Assembly: GCF_000972845.2 (NCBI RefSeq)
Contig: NC_040021.1
Span: 9,219,291 to 9,283,290 of the forward strand
DNA: 64,000 bases
Direction of reading: 5' to 3'
DNA from: Larimichthys crocea
Taxonomy: Eukaryota > Chordata > Actinopteri > Sciaenidae
The notes below the pieces were generated by a model, which saw only the letters and a list, made by a program, of their open reading frames with translations, was not told the DNA's origin and did not search any database. A program made the position numbers and the translations under genes. This document shows, one piece after another, positions 1 through 10,749 of the stretch; the first letter of the stretch is position 1; each line of letters starts with the position of its first letter.

Positions 1-381
1 CATGTGTGTTGCACCACGTTAGTGAAGCTCTACTAGTGTATCATGGACACTAAAAATAACTGTGGCCCCATGTACGCCTGAACTTTGCCCCCTACCCTCT
101 CACCCCAGGGTGTGTCTCAAATCGGCTCCTATTAGTAGTTAGCCTGGTGGGGTCAGCCTTTTTCTTGTGTCTTCCAGTGCTTAAATATTTTTCGGTGCAC
201 TAGAGTTTCAGATCCTCACATAATTCTTAATCTCAACATGACATTTTCACTCTCTACATTTAAAGAAACTGTACACACAAACTGTGTCCCAATTCTTCAC
301 TATCAGTATATACTCATTTAGATCAGGTTTTAAGCACATGGTGTGTTCATACTAAAATCTTATAGTTCACCTGCCTTTTGT

Positions 382-429
<48 letters not shown>

Positions 430-1001
430 CATAATAATAATAATAATGTTCTCCATTCTTCAATGTAGAATAGAATGGTAGAATTTTCTGCTTGTATAAA
501 ACAGTATATTAACAAGTATATTCATTTCTTGTATACTAACTGCAAAGTGTCACGAACATTAGTACATTCAGTAGCATATACTCTAGAATTTGTGTTTCGT
601 CATATCAGTAATCACTCAGGTATAAAAAAGTATTTCATTTACTCATTTTAAACTCAAAACACAGTGAGAATTAGTTTATTTGCATTTGGGGACACAGGGG
701 GAGTGACGTAGCTGAATAAACACAGCTGCATCCAATAAAGCTATTAACGAGCAGGTATTGATGTGCCACACTTATATTGACTGTCGGGGCATGCTACTAC
801 TTTATTACTTACAGTAATTAAACTCATTAATCAACTTTAATCAGCTACACCAGTGTTTTCCAAGCTGTGAGTCCCTTCAGAAGCGACCCTACAGCTACGT
901 ATATCAAAGTGTTAGTATAGTTTGTCCTTTACGTTTCATGAGTTATAGAACCGCTTCATAATCACCAAACTCAAGACTGATTTTCATTTCTGGACACTCA
1001 C
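1..1001. other. mthfd1l intron 6 (partial) with a TAA microsatellite
   Basis: AT-rich intronic sequence with no exon I could support on either strand. A trinucleotide TAA/ATA tract spans 382-447. Confidence 0.6.
382..447. repeat. (TAA)n microsatellite
   Basis: About 22 TAA/ATA units with one interruption (TCATAA) are directly visible. Confidence 0.95.
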
Positions 1002-1102
1002 CATGTTTCTCCAGCAGATCCAGGACAGCGCTGGCCAAGGGTGGCACAAAGCCTTTACTCAGGTCTCCACGTACCAGACGGCCCATATTTAAATCAGATA
1101 TC
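1002..1102 (-). CDS. mthfd1l: mthfd1l coding exon 6 (last in window)
   Basis: A 101-bp exon encoding ISDLNMGRLVRGDLSKGF and then VPPLASAVLDLLEKH, with a CATG|GTGAGTG donor. It matches the DxNxGxLVRGD segment of the family. The following exon is expected left of base 1. Nothing coding was recognised at 1-1001. Confidence 0.88.
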
Positions 1103-4073
1103 CTACAACAAGACAACAAAATACTCAGTTTTCAATATATAACATAACATAAAATACACAACAGTATCATTTATAAGATGTACAATGAGTACACCTGAGG
1201 CACACAGTTATTAGTAAAGCTTAACACTGGTCGGTAACATTTAAAAGTACTGTATATTGTATTTTTTTAGATTGTATTACTGGACAGATATCTATGATTA
1301 CTGGTTTGATATCAAAACACTAAAAATAAACATAAAGCAGATTATTGCAGTAAATCAAAAGAACTGTACGTCTCAGTTTTTCGTGCGACCATCTCAGCCA
1401 TTATATGATGAATACGCTTTACATCATTTGTCCTCAATTCAACCAGTTCTCTTCAATTTGTGATGATTATGAAGGGTGCCTTGCTTATTTTCTCATTGAC
1501 TTGTCTTCTGAAGGCACACACTGTACATTTATGCCGTCTTAATACTGTGCAGCCCTTTCTGATTTGCACCAATTTGACCATGTGAGCAAATGTATTTTTG
1601 AAACGTGTCTTTTGAAACAGAGGAACGTGAACAGCTAGTACCTGGTTGACTGCTACATAAAAATGTCTTCTGACAACACATATAACATCATGTCAAGTCA
1701 TTTTTAAAAATCAATCAAGAGACAACCTAATGTAAATTATCACAATTAAAAAAACTTAGATTTGCTCTTCTCTGTTATGTCTCTCTATGTGAGCACAGGA
1801 GACTCTTTACCCATCTACATCCTTTTCAGGTTTGAGAGTGTTCAGCACTCGACTGGTGAGACAAGCAGGAGGGAGGTGGAGGTAGACTCCATGCACCCTG
1901 GGGTCTTCATTCAGCTTCAACACCTCCTCAACGATCTACACACAAAGACAAAAACACACATGGAGAAAAAGCCAAACCATGGTTACACTAGGAAAAAATT
2001 AACTTTTAATATCACATATGCTGGTATGAGTACAGTTTGTATGTGGTCCACAAAAAAGAATGAGTGAAACAGGAAAGCAGCGTCATGATTAATGATAGTG
2101 ATCCATGAGGAAAGAGAAAAAAGAGAGGAAAGTAGAGCAGTAGATCAGTAGACCAGTCAGTAGAGAATCCTTTAGGCCATGAGTTGTGATGTAAATCATT
2201 CACTGTCAGCTTAAGTGCCGGAGCAATTCCCAGGGGTTCCTACTTTCTATTTGGCTCAAGAGTCAACTTTCATCTACAGCTGAGAGGCTGTTCCTCAGTC
2301 CCAGTTACATAATGCTGGAAGTAACTACGAAGTAAGAAAAAAAAAGGGACCAAAGGAGTAACTGAATCAATTAGGAAATCAAGGATTAGTCATGTAACTG
2401 AATATATGATGTCTTACGAAATTTAAACGACACAAACACTCATGTGAATCACTGATTACTTTGCACGGACATCCAGGGGAATGGCACATCATGCACTGAC
2501 TTGCTTAACAATGCCGGGGTAGGAACTACACGGAAATTAACCAAATATGTGAGTCAGTTTCACTTACTTCATCTTCACTGCACTCTTTTGCCAGACAAAT
2601 CTGAGTGATGTTTAAGCCGATCTGTGGACGTACGGACAAGGAGATTTTTTGAATGACTGTGCAGATTTCTGAAAAACATCAAATGCGCAAAAATTCACAA
2701 AAAAGAAGCAGCGAGAAAGAAGACGAAACTTACCCTTCCTGCTATTTTTTTATTGATCTCCAGCAAGTTATCATCTTCACCTGCCTTTAAAGATAAAATT
2801 AGCACACAGAATAACACAGACCTGATAACCTTTAGGTGAAAAGGTGAATTAAGGTAAAGCAGGTTGAATGTCACACACTCTGCCAAGGTAAATTGGCTTT
2901 GTACTACATTTTACATTTGACACACAAATCCTACATGAATACTCTTGTTGCTCTGCTTACAATACCTGTATAATGACTAACAAAGGCTGGATTGCTGGAT
3001 TCTTTCTCTGCAGAGCGACCATTGCCTCCTTGGTGCCCTGAACAACTTCCCTGCGAGAGAAAATAAACTAGTTAGCAGTGTGTAAAGGGTTTAAGATTAA
3101 TTCAAGTCAGACACATACACTGAATTAACCCAGAGATCTGTAAGATTTTGTCAAATGAACCTCCAACAGAGAAGTGGATTTGGAACTGTTTATTATGTGT
3201 TTGTGGGTTATGATTTCCACTAATTATATATATGTATATTGTAGTAATTATAAGTGATGGCTGCACCCATTGACCACCGACTTACTGAACACGTGGCAAA
3301 GTGTGGGAGGGGCCAATATGTTAATGAGACTCAACATACTGACCTATATATGCTCCAAATGTAAACATTAACAAATCAAACCAACATCTTAATAGCTCGG
3401 ATGAATCGTTTCATGTACTCTATTCCTCACAGTAGTAAAAATACATTTAAAACATTAAAACTCATTAATTATAAAAACATGTTACACACAATACAAATCA
3501 CAGATGTGTGGGGCTGTATCAGTGATGTTGGTGGCGTTTCAAGCATCCCCCCCATTGTGTGTTTTAGCTTCATTCATCGTGATTTTTTTGTTTTTTTGTA
3601 CATTTTATCACCGTGTGTTTGGCAACAGTGGAGAAAAGTTACATCAGCTGGCCGGGGTCCCTCTGTTGACTAACACACGTGCTGAGCTGGCTGCTCGCCA
3701 ACGTCGGCGAGGCAGGAAGTAACCACCACCATCAACTACCACACGGATCTTATTTTAGTTTGAATATATTAATACAAAAACTACTACCATGTGTGAATTA
3801 GGTGTTCTTTAAAAGTATATATATATTTATGTCTTACCTCAAAGAGGTGTTGAATTCAAACCCATCACCCTTTTGGGGCTGTTTCCCAAACTTTACGGCT
3901 ACTCTCGGGTTGGTTCCGCCGCTCGTAGTAGCGCTCGCCGTTCGGATGATCAACCGGCTGTTGGTGGGACTAACCGGGGGGCATCTCCGCGACAAGCCGC
4001 TGACACCGCCTCCCTGACGGACTAGAGGTGACCGCAGGCTGCCACACACATTGCGAATGGTAGACAACTTCAT
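1002..4073 (-). CDS. mthfd1l: Mitochondrial C1-tetrahydrofolate synthase (MTHFD1L), 5' coding exons, partial
   Basis: Six minus-strand exons splice in frame: 3838-4073, 2966-3050, 2734-2784, 2568-2621, 1811-1935 and 1002-1102, giving 217 codons plus one base. All introns are GT-AG. Residues 1 to about 77 are rich in Arg, Ser and Thr with few acids, as in a mitochondrial presequence. Residues from about 79 onward match the N-terminal dehydrogenase/cyclohydrolase-like domain of MTHFD1L: REVVQGTKEAM, then LLVIIQAGEDDNLLEIN, LNITQICLAKE, VHGVYLHLPP and NMGRLVRGDLSKGF. In the family this domain is catalytically dead, and the C-terminal synthetase, which is outside the window, interconverts formate and 10-formyl-THF in mitochondria. 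The start at 4073 is the first ATG of the basic leader. The gene continues off the left edge. MTHFD1 and MTHFD2 fit less well, because the Tyr/Lys catalytic pair is absent. Confidence 0.9.
1811..1935 (-). CDS. mthfd1l: mthfd1l coding exon 5
   Basis: A 125-bp exon encoding IVEEVLKLNEDPRVHGVYLH and then LPPACLTSRVLNTLKPEKDVDG. In active relatives the position of LHLPP reads Q-L-P-L-P. The PEKDVDG segment is a family hallmark. It ends in phase 2 at GATGG|GTAAAG. Confidence 0.9.
2568..2621 (-). CDS. mthfd1l: mthfd1l coding exon 4
   Basis: An 18-codon phase 0-0 exon encoding IGLNITQICLAKECSEDE. It has a CCACAG acceptor and a GATGAA|GTAAGTG donor. The motif LNITxICL is typical of MTHFD1L. Confidence 0.88.
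2734..2784 (-). CDS. mthfd1l: mthfd1l coding exon 3
   Basis: A 17-codon phase 0-0 exon encoding AGEDDNLLEINKKIAGR. It corresponds to the helix that carries the catalytic Tyr and Lys in active MTHFD enzymes. Both appear to be replaced here (see findings). Confidence 0.88.
2966..3050 (-). CDS. mthfd1l: mthfd1l coding exon 2
   Basis: This 85-bp exon is bounded by a CTCGCAG acceptor and an ATACAG|GTATTG donor. It encodes EVVQGTKEAMVALQRKNPA and then LLVIIQ, the first helix and first beta strand of the folate dehydrogenase/cyclohydrolase fold. Confidence 0.88.
3838..4073 (-). CDS. mthfd1l: mthfd1l coding exon 1 (start codon, mitochondrial leader)
   Basis: The start codon occupies 4071-4073 on the reverse strand. 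The encoded leader begins MKLSTIRNVCGSLRSPLVRQ. It is basic and hydroxyl-rich with almost no acidic residues, which fits mitochondrial import. The exon ends with a TTGAG|GTAAG donor in phase 2. Surrounding sequence (about 3890-4230) is GC-rich, consistent with a promoter-proximal exon. Confidence 0.85.
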
Positions 4074-4270
4074 GGCTTGTTTGTTTTAGTGGGTTTGGCT
4101 GTGACTTATGAGTTGTTCACCCTCTTTGTTTCTCCTGCGATGGTCGGTGAAGGAGTCAACCTCCGGGAGCAGCTACAAGAAGTTGAGGTGGCGCCGGGGT
4201 CGTGATGGAGCTTTGGTGCCTTCAAGGACAGTCGGAAATTTGATGGCTAAAAGTTCCGGGCAACTATAAA
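3880..4270. promoter_or_regulatory. Probable mthfd1l promoter / 5'UTR region
   Basis: GC content and CpG density rise sharply over mthfd1l exon 1 and upstream of it (for example 3895-4030 and 4140-4210) against AT-rich surroundings. This is what a CpG-rich housekeeping promoter would look like. No TATA box is obvious, and the transcription start cannot be fixed from sequence. Confidence 0.45.
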
Positions 4271-7188
4271 CTGTAATAAATCACAACACAGAGGAAGATA
4301 ACAGAAGCTGTATGACGTTTGGAGGCGTGAAAAGTTATAGCTTATTGGCCTGCAACATTTTAATAATATAATAGCTTGAGTATATTTTACAGAATGTCCC
4401 TGTTCTAACTTTGCTGTTTCTAATCAAGCGCACAGTAATGTGAAAGTTGTAAATCCGAGTTACACCTGAAAGCATCAGCCTCTGAAGAAGGGAAATGCTC
4501 GCGTTTGCGAGCACGCGCCTTCACGTGCTATATTGACACAGAAAGAGGTGAGGAGGTCTGTTCAGGCCACATGGGTTCACAGCACATGACCTGTTCACCC
4601 CCTTTAGGACTGTGAACTCATTCAGAGAGATGAAGGTCTGTACACCTGGGTGCACATTACACAGATATGGTCAAAGTAAAGTCTGAGTTGTACTGCCCAG
4701 TTTAGATAGGATGACATAGGAATCAGATGTCTCTCTGCATCAGCTCTGATAATGACTTCAACGCCTCAAGAATTTACTGCCACATTAAAATTCAGAAGTT
4801 CAACAAATGTTTAAATGTATATTAAACAATAAACCAAAGTGTTTGTGTGTGTAATGTGTTTAAGGAAGGTAAGGTTTGCTGCAGTAATGAAAAGTTATAC
4901 AAAGCTATATTCCACTGTAGCCTACTCATGATTTTGCTGGGTGTCACAGGGCCAATACACAACTTTCCTGCTGTGGTTTAATTAAGCAATATTACACGAG
5001 TGTGTGTGCATTACTGTCATTATTGGCCTGACAGTGCTAATAACAGCACCATAAAATTAAAGAAAGTTGATTTAATTATCATAACTAGCATAACGGGAGA
5101 TATGATCTGCAGTTCTTGACTTATTTTCATTAATAAAAACTTTTCAAAAACAACCCCCCTGATTTCCCAGCATGTATAAAACAATACGTATTATTATGTT
5201 TTCATAAACATTTGCTGGTTTATAAGACATCATAACATCCTAATTTTAACTTTGAGATACGGAACAAAACATGTTTCAGATTTATTAGTTTATTTATTAC
5301 TTTGCAGCAGCTCTGGCAGTAATGATGTCACCCAGGAAATGGCGGATCAATATTTTTTTAGTGATGAGTAAGATGTGCCGTCATGCTGATCTGATCGCGT
5401 CTTAAATGTTGTCTTGTTTAGCTGACCAATCAGATTGCTTGGTCGGAACTTCTTGTATAATGAGCCTAATGGAGTATGATACATGATGATAAATAAATAC
5501 AATTTAATGCTAATATTTACTGTGACAGCAGGAGCCGTGACATCAATATATTATGGGCCGCTGTATTTGTGTGATATGATCAAAGACACATGGCATACGC
5601 TGCAGTGTACATGAGGCTGGTAAAACCTCATTGCTCTCTGTCTCTCTAAGTCAGTCAGTATTGGGCGTGGCTGGGAGGATCTTCAACCTTAATCCAGGCC
5701 TGTCAGGTGTCGCTGTCACCAAAAACAAATACGGTGTCTACAGTTCAAGACCCCAAAGGCTCAATAGTTTATGAGAACTGACACCTGTATGATTGAATCT
5801 TTACATAACCTCGTCAAAAACACCAGTCCTGGACTCTCCTTTATTCTACCGTGCAATCTGAAATTGGCACTCACTTTGGTTCATACACCCCAGCTGTTCA
5901 CAGCTCGCCCTATCCAATTGACGCTCCTGAGATGCAGCGTCACTGCAAAAGGCAAAACCGACCTGGCTTCATTCCTCAAGTCACACCAGCTCCATGGCGT
6001 GGCGCAACCCATGCACTCAACAAAACCACAGTTGAATAGCATTTTTGACTCTAAAGATAGCTGCATTACGTATATAGAGCCCTTTGTATCAGTCCGGAGC
6101 AGTCGACTTCAGAACTATAGGATGGTGCTTTGGCACTACAGCCACCTTACATATTAGGAGACAGTTTGGTGTCTGAGGAGATCTGAGCAAAACAGGTAAG
6201 GAGTTTCAGTCTTCAGTCTTGAAATCTTGCATGAGTTTGAGTCAACTTTATTCCATGATGTTGTTGGAAGTCATTAACCAATACAGCCGCGTGTTCTGGG
6301 GTCTTGTGGTCATGTGCTGAGCTTGATATGGCGATAGACACACAGTATCGTAATGCAAATGCATTTCTGTGGCATATATTAGAAAGAAATTTGCTGTATT
6401 TTAAAAAGCAACTACATTTAAATTTACATAGATTTTACTGTTTACAATTTGTACTATGGGTTTCCCTTATAAAGCCTTAACTGTAGGTACCCACAACATG
6501 CCTGTAAATATCCTTTTAGCATTTAAAATAGTTTAACCAGGAAACTAAGCAGTTATTGTCTGAATAATTCCCACTTTGAAAGGTTGAGTGTTTTCAGGAG
6601 TACTGAGTTAAATGTTCCAATAGTCTAGAATGGGTTTCTGACCAGATGCACTTGAGTCCATATTAATATTAGTATCCATAAATGACAGTATTTATCCACT
6701 AGAACTTAATATGGGATATCTTAAGGCCTGGTTGATCATTCACAAATACATTATTATTCCTTGCTGGGAATAGGAAAAAAACAACACCAGCTGATGATGT
6801 TATCAGCATTCTCTTTTGACATTTTAAATGTTTCATTTTTAGAATATTCCTCAAACTGAAATTGTGTTTCCAGAAACGGATGCTCCAGTTAGATTAAGAG
6901 TCAAAATAAATGTCTGGAAAGAGACGTCAGACAGATCACAAGTTAAAGAACTTGTTTGGTCGAGAACAACACCTTTTGACTTTTCCTTGGAGAACCTGTT
7001 AGGTCAGTGCTGGGTAGGTTTGATCTGAAGAGGTTTTTAAACAGGCATGCCAACTTAAATGGGACAGCAGGTGTGTTTAAACTTGTGTGCCTTTTTGCAT
7101 TTTGTTCTATTAAACCATCCACAGTGAAAAAAGTGCAATTGAATGTGCTGTGAATCTAAAGATTTGTTGTTGTTGGTGTCTCTTTCAG
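4271..7188. other. Intergenic region between mthfd1l and the first stx11 gene
   Basis: Head-to-head intergenic interval. No gene recognised. The frame at 5771-6157 has no recognisable motifs. A possible first non-coding exon for the downstream stx11 gene lies at its right end (about 6085-6195). Confidence 0.5.
6066..6195 (+). promoter_or_regulatory. Candidate TATA box and 5'UTR exon of the first stx11 gene
   Basis: A TATATAGAG motif near 6070 is followed by a segment ending in a strong donor-like site (CAAAACAG|GTAAGG, near 6195). The stx11 start codon sits just after a polypyrimidine-CAG acceptor at 7189, so an upstream non-coding exon is expected. The pairing of this donor with that acceptor is an inference. 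Confidence 0.3.
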
Positions 7189-7274
7189 GTCTGTCATCTT
7201 TACTGAGCCATAGAAAGGAAAGATAACCAGACAGGGAAACAATCTGTAACCTTTACTTGTTCTCCAACCCAACC

Positions 7275-8171
7275 ATGAGGGACAGACTGAGCAACCTACA
7301 GGAAATGGCTAACAACCATGTGGAGCCGATGGAGTACACAGAGTCCACAGTCTCGGGGTCCTTCAGCAACGTGGACCTGGAGGAGGAGTTGCCCCACGAA
7401 GCAATAGTGTTTGACAACAGCCCTGCTCTGGCAGAGGTCTTTTCCCAATCCCAAGATATCCACAGAGAGATCCAGCTCATCCGCCTGGAGGTTAAAAGGC
7501 TCCGTGAGCAGAACTCTCGCATGCTCCAGGGTGTCACCACCATGAGCACTATCAAAAGGGACTCCAATGCCATTGGTGCCGATATAAAGGCCCGGGCTGA
7601 GGATGTGCTAGCACGCCTACAGGAAATGGACGGCACAGCTCACAAGCTAGAAGAAGAACATGGCTCAAATTCTGCCATCACACGTATTGCTAGAACCCAG
7701 TACGTTTCCCTCAGCAATGGTTTTCGCGATGCCATGTTTGACTATAATGAGGCTGAGATGAGCCATCGGGATAACATTAAATCCCAGATCCAGAGGCAAA
7801 TGGAGATAGTGGGACGGGAGGTGTCAGGAGAGGAGGTGGAGGAGATGATTGAGACAGGTCAATGGAACATCTTTAGTGACAACATTGTGAGTGAGGGTAA
7901 GACAGCTCGATCAGCTCTGTCCCAAATTGAGAAACGTCACCAAGAGTTGTTGGACCTGGAGGCTCGTATCAGTGGCATCCATGAGATTTTCCTGGACATT
8001 GCCCTACTGGTGGAGGAGCAGGGCCCCATGCTGACCTCCATCCAAACCAACGTTCAGAAGACTGATGAAAACATACAGGACGTCCTTGTCAAACTTAGCA
8101 GGGCCAAACGCCATGATAAGAACAACCCATTTAAAAAGATGTTTTGCAGCTGTTTCCCATGCTACAATTAA
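7275..8171 (+). CDS. stx11b.1: Syntaxin-11-like Qa-SNARE, first tandem copy
   Basis: A 298-residue single-exon CDS starting MRDRLSNLQEM, close in length to human STX11 (287). Residues about 40-165 form the N-terminal Habc helices (HEAIVFDNSP, then IKRDSNAIGADIKARAE). Residues about 200-262 are the t-SNARE helix (QIEKRHQELLDLEARI). The central-layer glutamine is Gln249 in LVEEQGPML. There is no transmembrane segment. The protein ends MFCSCFPCYN with three cysteines, the palmitoylation-type anchor known for syntaxin-11. In mammals STX11 pairs with SNAP23 and Munc18-2 in lytic-granule exocytosis. I chose the ATG at 7275 because it matches the family start (MKDRL/MRDRL) and lies about 85 bp after a splice acceptor at 7181-7189. 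A non-ATG in-frame extension to 7257 is unlikely to be used. The b.1/b.2 suffix is inferred from tandem order. Confidence 0.9.
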   Translation: MRDRLSNLQEMANNHVEPMEYTESTVSGSFSNVDLEEELPHEAIVFDNSPALAEVFSQSQDIHREIQLIRLEVKRLREQNSRMLQGVTTMSTIKRDSNAIGADIKARAEDVLARLQEMDGTAHKLEEEHGSNSAITRIARTQYVSLSNGFRDAMFDYNEAEMSHRDNIKSQIQRQMEIVGREVSGEEVEEMIETGQWNIFSDNIVSEGKTARSALSQIEKRHQELLDLEARISGIHEIFLDIALLVEEQGPMLTSIQTNVQKTDENIQDVLVKLSRAKRHDKNNPFKKMFCSCFPCYN

Positions 8172-8339
8172 TGACTGTAGAATACAGAGACAGGTAGAGG
8201 ATAGATAGTTATGTTCTGTCCAGACTAAGTAAGAGGGAAATCTTACATTCTCTGTATGTTTCATGAGTAGACTGTTCATATTGTAACATAGCATCAACAT
8301 GGCCTATAGAGCTATTGCGACATTCCCCCTCCCCAGTAA

Positions 8340-8345
8340 AATAAA
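8340..8345 (+). terminator. Candidate polyadenylation signal for the first stx11 gene
   Basis: AATAAA lies about 170 bp after the stop codon. A second AATAAA near 9160 could serve a longer 3'UTR. Confidence 0.45.
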
Positions 8346-10740
8346 GTTTTGATTAAAACATGTAAAACTATTGTGAGACAAAAAAAATGCACAGGTAATA
8401 TATTTTAAATTTGTATTTAAGTTTTCCCTTGATGTCTCTAATTTTTGAGACAGGTATCTCAAATCAGAATGAATCCCCTCATGACTGAGGTGTGATGCAG
8501 ACCTGAAACAAACAGTATTTGAAAATACTTTGTTTTTCATAGCCTGCTTACTTTATTTACGGTCATTTAAGGTCATTTTAAAAATGAGACACGTGATTCA
8601 TGCTGGGCATGCCGCCTATCACAATGGCTCCTGATGCAGTAAAGGGACTAAAGATATAAACCTAAAGTAAATATTATTATATACAAGTTAAACAAGTCTT
8701 AAAATTATTTTCTAGTGTCTAATTCATTCAAATAATGTGTCACTATATGTCAGTGCACTGATAAAAATGATTGATCAGTTTAGCTGTTCTTGATTAGACT
8801 GTGTGTGTGTGTGTGTGTATATATAAATTATGAATTATTGTATTGATGGTATCTAGCCATTCTTCAATAGTGTCCACATAGTGTCATTAATTTCTTATTT
8901 ACACGAGTAACTGAGAAGTGACAGAAGTTTTAATATGATTCATTGCCTGTCACAATGTAATGCAGGAATCACACAGTTACTGTATTGAGATGTATGCTAT
9001 TCTGTTTCTTTACACTGATTTTATGACTATGTATGATAATACCTTAAAGTTGTCTGACTTTCTTCTGTCTTGTCATGTATAAAGAATTATATTAAAATCA
9101 GTTGGGTTTGAGTTTCTTGTTGTATGAAGACAACACACAAGATTTACATCAACATATGAAAATAAAGACATTTTGAGGTTTAGTATTTATTTATACATCA
9201 GTAGATTTTCTTAATTCAAAGTCACACCAGGGCCACTGCTAACAATTTTAAAGAGCTACATAATAACTATAAACCATAGCATGTTCCAAGGTTGTCCCCC
9301 CAATAGTAACCCAGACAAACACAAATACACAGGTGTCACCATTTTACAAGCATAGGGCAGCTGACACCGCCTTAGTCTGGTGATGCACTGTCCAATAATA
9401 AAGTATAATAGACCTTTTTCACAGCAGCCAACACAGGTGTTACCAGTGATACTGTTCCAGTCAGGTCAAACAGAGTCAGGGTGCTGCCATCGTGCATGTT
9501 GGATCACTGGCAAGGCTCTGCTATCATAAGTGGGAAAAACAGAACCTTAATTATTATCATTGGAAACACCTGTGTTGACCATGCTATTTTAGGTAAAAAT
9601 GGTTGCTGTGATCTATTCTTCAGATTTCCTTATTTGATTACTCATGAAGACGTCATGTCTTAGAAGCATCATTTGACAGGAATGTTGTCCTATTGAATCA
9701 GCTCAGTCTCATACTTCCTGAAGCTAAAAACAACATCATCCGTCTTCAAGGAAGTATGCCTTTTGTTCGTGGCAGTGGGATGGCCCATGTTTGTCACCTG
9801 TGAAGGGGCGGCAGTCACACACACACACACACACTGCACTGACAGACAACTTCCTTCATTAAAATACAAATATGCATTTTCCAAGCACCTTGGACCAATG
9901 TGAGATGCATTGAAAGGATTTACTTGTTTTCTGATCGTGTGGGAGTCCGTCAAAAGAGGTAAGACACTTAGATGAATGAGAATTAATTTATTTTCTTTGG
10001 AGCTATGTAGCAGACAACTGGGGGTAAGTGGATAATTGATGGTAGTTAATTAGTGTTACACTTTATCATCAAGAAGAATTCATTTCATTGTTTTATCATG
10101 TGTTTGGCAGCTTTTAAAATAAAGTTTGATGAGTTTTTGGTTCTATGGTATGAGGAAAATGGATGTTCTGTTTGGAAACTGACACTGTATGAAAGAGTCA
10201 GTGGCAGAAATTTAAGCAAGCATCAGTTTTAAAAGTTTTGCACAGCTTGAGGGTGACAAGATGAATGTACTTAAATCTTTTCAGACATATATAGCGTGCA
10301 AAACTTCTGCCATAGCATTCTAAAATAAACTTCTTCCTTGTTCCTTGTTTAAGTGAACACATTCCAACAGTCCTTTGAGATGTGACTGCTGTCATTGTTG
10401 TTTACCACAGGAAGAAAACCTACAGCAGATCAAATGATCAATCCTTGTGTGTTTCGGTAGTTGTATAATACTGACAGATTAGCTTTGGGTGTATTGTGTG
10501 GTGGGTGGGTTGTGTGGTAGGTAAATTAACTTTGGGTAAGTTAACTGGTTTTCAGTGTTTAAATGATGAAGGTGTTTATACCATAATGAGACCTAACATG
10601 TAGGATACATTTTATGTTTACTTTGAATTATGAATTTTCATCTAAGATAATCATAAAATGTTATCTGAAACAGAGAACACAGACCAAAAGTTTGACTAGA
10701 TATGACAACATTTAAAACCATTTTGTTTTACTCTGGTCTC
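8346..10740. other. Interval between the two stx11 genes
   Basis: 3'UTR, intergenic and 5' non-coding sequence. It holds a short TG tract (about 8803-8818) and a CA tract (about 9816-9832). No further coding exon recognised. The second stx11 start follows a TCTCTCAG acceptor ending at 10744. Confidence 0.5.
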
Positions 10741-10749
10741 TCAGGCAGA

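Larger units (their letters stand above)
1103..3837. other. mthfd1l introns 1-5
   Basis: Non-coding stretches between the six exons. The longer ones are 1103-1810, 1936-2567 and 3051-3837. I saw only AT-rich unique-looking sequence and short dinucleotide runs. The open frame at 3401-3673 has no family resemblance and is read as chance. Confidence 0.6.

Noticed and set aside
382..447. CRISPR-like regular repeat
   Set aside because: A plain trinucleotide microsatellite without spacers. This is a vertebrate genome.
5771..6157. 128-codon open frame upstream of the first stx11 gene
   Set aside because: No recognisable domain, no splice partners. It overlaps a TATA-like motif and probable 5'UTR.
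7257..7274. Upstream extension of the first stx11 frame
   Set aside because: It begins at TTG, not ATG. The ATG at 7275 matches the family start.
10702..10749. Upstream ATG extension of the second stx11 frame
   Set aside because: It reads through a polypyrimidine-CAG acceptor. The extra residues are hydrophobic and absent in the family.
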